This document shows, one piece after another, positions 6,758-7,741 of a stretch of 7,741 nucleotides of DNA. A program made the translations under genes and the position numbers. Location: NCBI GenBank assembly GCA_029881855.1, contig JAOULU010000072.1, positions 1 to 7,741 of the forward strand. The letters are read 5' to 3'. The notes beneath the pieces are model-generated. The model did no database searches. It had not been told where the DNA came from and worked only from the letters and a program-made list of their open reading frames with translations. The DNA comes from Nitrosomonas sp. (GTDB taxonomy: Bacteria; Pseudomonadota; Gammaproteobacteria; Burkholderiales; Nitrosomonadaceae). Numbering within the stretch: position 1 is the stretch's first letter; every line of letters begins with the position of its first letter.

Positions 6758-7741
6758 TTAGGGAATAGCTGTGAAATTACCTTGCATACCAAGAGCCATG
6801 CTTGTGAAGGTTTGATCCTTATAAACAGAGTTATGATTTGCGCGGATGGTAAAAACATGCTTTTCAAGCGGTCCTATTTCTTTCTCTTGAATAATTAAAT
6901 TGGTTCCGGGATCTACCCATTTATATCCAGAAAATCCAAATTGGTGGAAATTAGTTCCTAGTGAGATTAGATGAACTCGGACATTACTGTCTTTCTGAGC
7001 AGAAAGAGCCGGATTGTATCCGAGTGGTGTTTGTACATCATCTTGATTGTTGATTTCCATACCCCAAAATGCATCGTCACCTATAAACAGCACATACTCT
7101 TTTTCAATACTAGAAAAAGCTTCGTTACTAATAGTATTATTTGAGTTGACTACTTCAACAGTAGATTGGTTATTGACAATTAGTGCGCCATACAAACCTC
7201 TGTCTTCCGCGCCATTTAGCGTCATCATGTTGTGATCATGATAAGCCCAGGTGCCTGCTGTACCAGGAGCAGCGACCCAATGGTAAGTATATTCCATGCT
7301 TGGAATTGCACTTTCATCCTCAACCAGGTTGATATCTTTGATCGTACCGTCACTCAGAATATCGTAATGTACACCATGGACATGGACGCTAACCTTGTCT
7401 AATACGGTAGAATTACCCGGATCAAATGCATGAACTAGAGTAAGCGCTACTTCATCACCTTCATTGATAACAATGGTTGGGCCAGGAATGGTTGGTGTGC
7501 CAGAGTATCTATTGGTTACGTCTACTTCATTAGGCCCACTCATGTCTGAGATGGTGTGGCTGTTCATTTGGTATGCAAACATGCCGCCATCCAAACGCTC
7601 TGCCGATAATTCAATGGTATGAAGTTTCCCTTTTTTTCCTGCGGCTTGATTATTTGCTCCTCCTGCGGCCTGGGTATTCGCCGTAAATGCAAATAGCATG
7701 ACCACTAGAAAAATGGCAGATAATTTTGCCAGCGTGCGAAT
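6758..7741 (-). CDS. Two-domain multicopper-oxidase-like protein (A), 5' end outside window
   Basis: This is an exported two-cupredoxin protein, paralogous to the downstream gene. The frame is open to the right edge. A GTG at 7705 is an in-frame candidate start, but translation upstream of it reads IRTLAKLSAIFLVV, which completes a signal peptide ending near TQA-A, so the real start is at or just beyond the edge. Numbering from the GTG, cupredoxin 1 (about 28–180) carries H108-x-H110-G (VSVHVHGV) and H156-D-H158 (GTWAYHDH), the four trinuclear-cluster histidines expected of an MCO domain 1, with no type 1 Cys. Cupredoxin 2 (about 200–315) is degenerate: the HxxHxH region reads HQFGFSG (254–260), and the HCHxxxH region reads KDQ (296–298) and S302. 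The N-terminal HTIELSAE and FAYQM match HTISLSAE and FAYQM in B, which indicates duplication. Alone it lacks half of the copper site, so it is likely a subunit of a heteromeric oxidase with B. Confidence 0.87.
   Translation of the reverse strand: MRTLAKLSAIFLVVMLFAFTANTQAAGGANNQAAGKKGKLHTIELSAERLDGGMFAYQMNSHTISDMSGPNEVDVTNRYSGTPTIPGPTIVINEGDEVALTLVHAFDPGNSTVLDKVSVHVHGVHYDILSDGTIKDINLVEDESAIPSMEYTYHWVAAPGTAGTWAYHDHNMMTLNGAEDRGLYGALIVNNQSTVEVVNSNNTISNEAFSSIEKEYVLFIGDDAFWGMEINNQDDVQTPLGYNPALSAQKDSNVRVHLISLGTNFHQFGFSGYKWVDPGTNLIIQEKEIGPLEKHVFTIRANHNSVYKDQTFTSMALGMQGNFTAIP

Noticed and set aside
6610..6898. Open frames on both strands across the junction of the two oxidase genes
   Set aside because: They overlap the signal peptide of one gene and the C-terminus of the other; the proteins look random and the real genes explain the region.

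Overview
The window looks like a chromosomal segment of a moderately AT-rich gammaproteobacterium. The evidence is the Aat–Bpt N-end-rule pair, a class 2 (quinone-dependent) dihydroorotate dehydrogenase, an RnfB-type ferredoxin-like protein beside endonuclease III, and a DUF1841 protein. I cannot name the genus from sequence alone. No rRNA, tRNA, CRISPR array, insertion sequence or prophage gene was seen.

Bases 2–3806 (plus strand) are a compact run of six housekeeping genes: aat (3' part only), bpt, pyrD, rnfB-like, nth and a DUF1841 gene. The gaps between them are 0, 24, 3, 2 and 32 nt, so they probably form one transcription unit. Their jobs differ: N-terminal amino-acid tagging for proteolysis, pyrimidine synthesis, iron-sulfur electron transfer, base-excision repair and an unknown role. 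The run ends at a strong symmetric hairpin (3813–3849) that also serves the convergent genes on the other strand.

Bases 3891–7741 (minus strand) hold a two-gene unit of exported multicopper-oxidase-like proteins, read from the right edge leftwards. The upstream gene (6758–7741, called A here; its 5' end lies outside the window) is a two-cupredoxin protein. The downstream gene (3891–6731, called B) is a 946-residue secreted protein with two multicopper-oxidase cupredoxins, a third amicyanin-like cupredoxin and a C-terminal YVTN-type beta-propeller.

The main discovery candidate is that A and B are paralogs whose copper ligands are complementary. A keeps the four trinuclear-cluster histidines of domain 1 (HVHG, HDH) but has lost those of domain 2. 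B keeps the full domain 2 set (HTFHLH and HLHCH...H....M) but has lost three of four in domain 1. Neither protein could build a trinuclear copper site alone, but A domain 1 plus B domain 2 give exactly the eight histidines and the type 1 site of a complete oxidase. In known two-domain oxidases this site lies between subunits, so I infer an obligate heteromeric oxidase with a split active site, wired to an extra type 1 copper domain and a propeller. The substrate is unknown.
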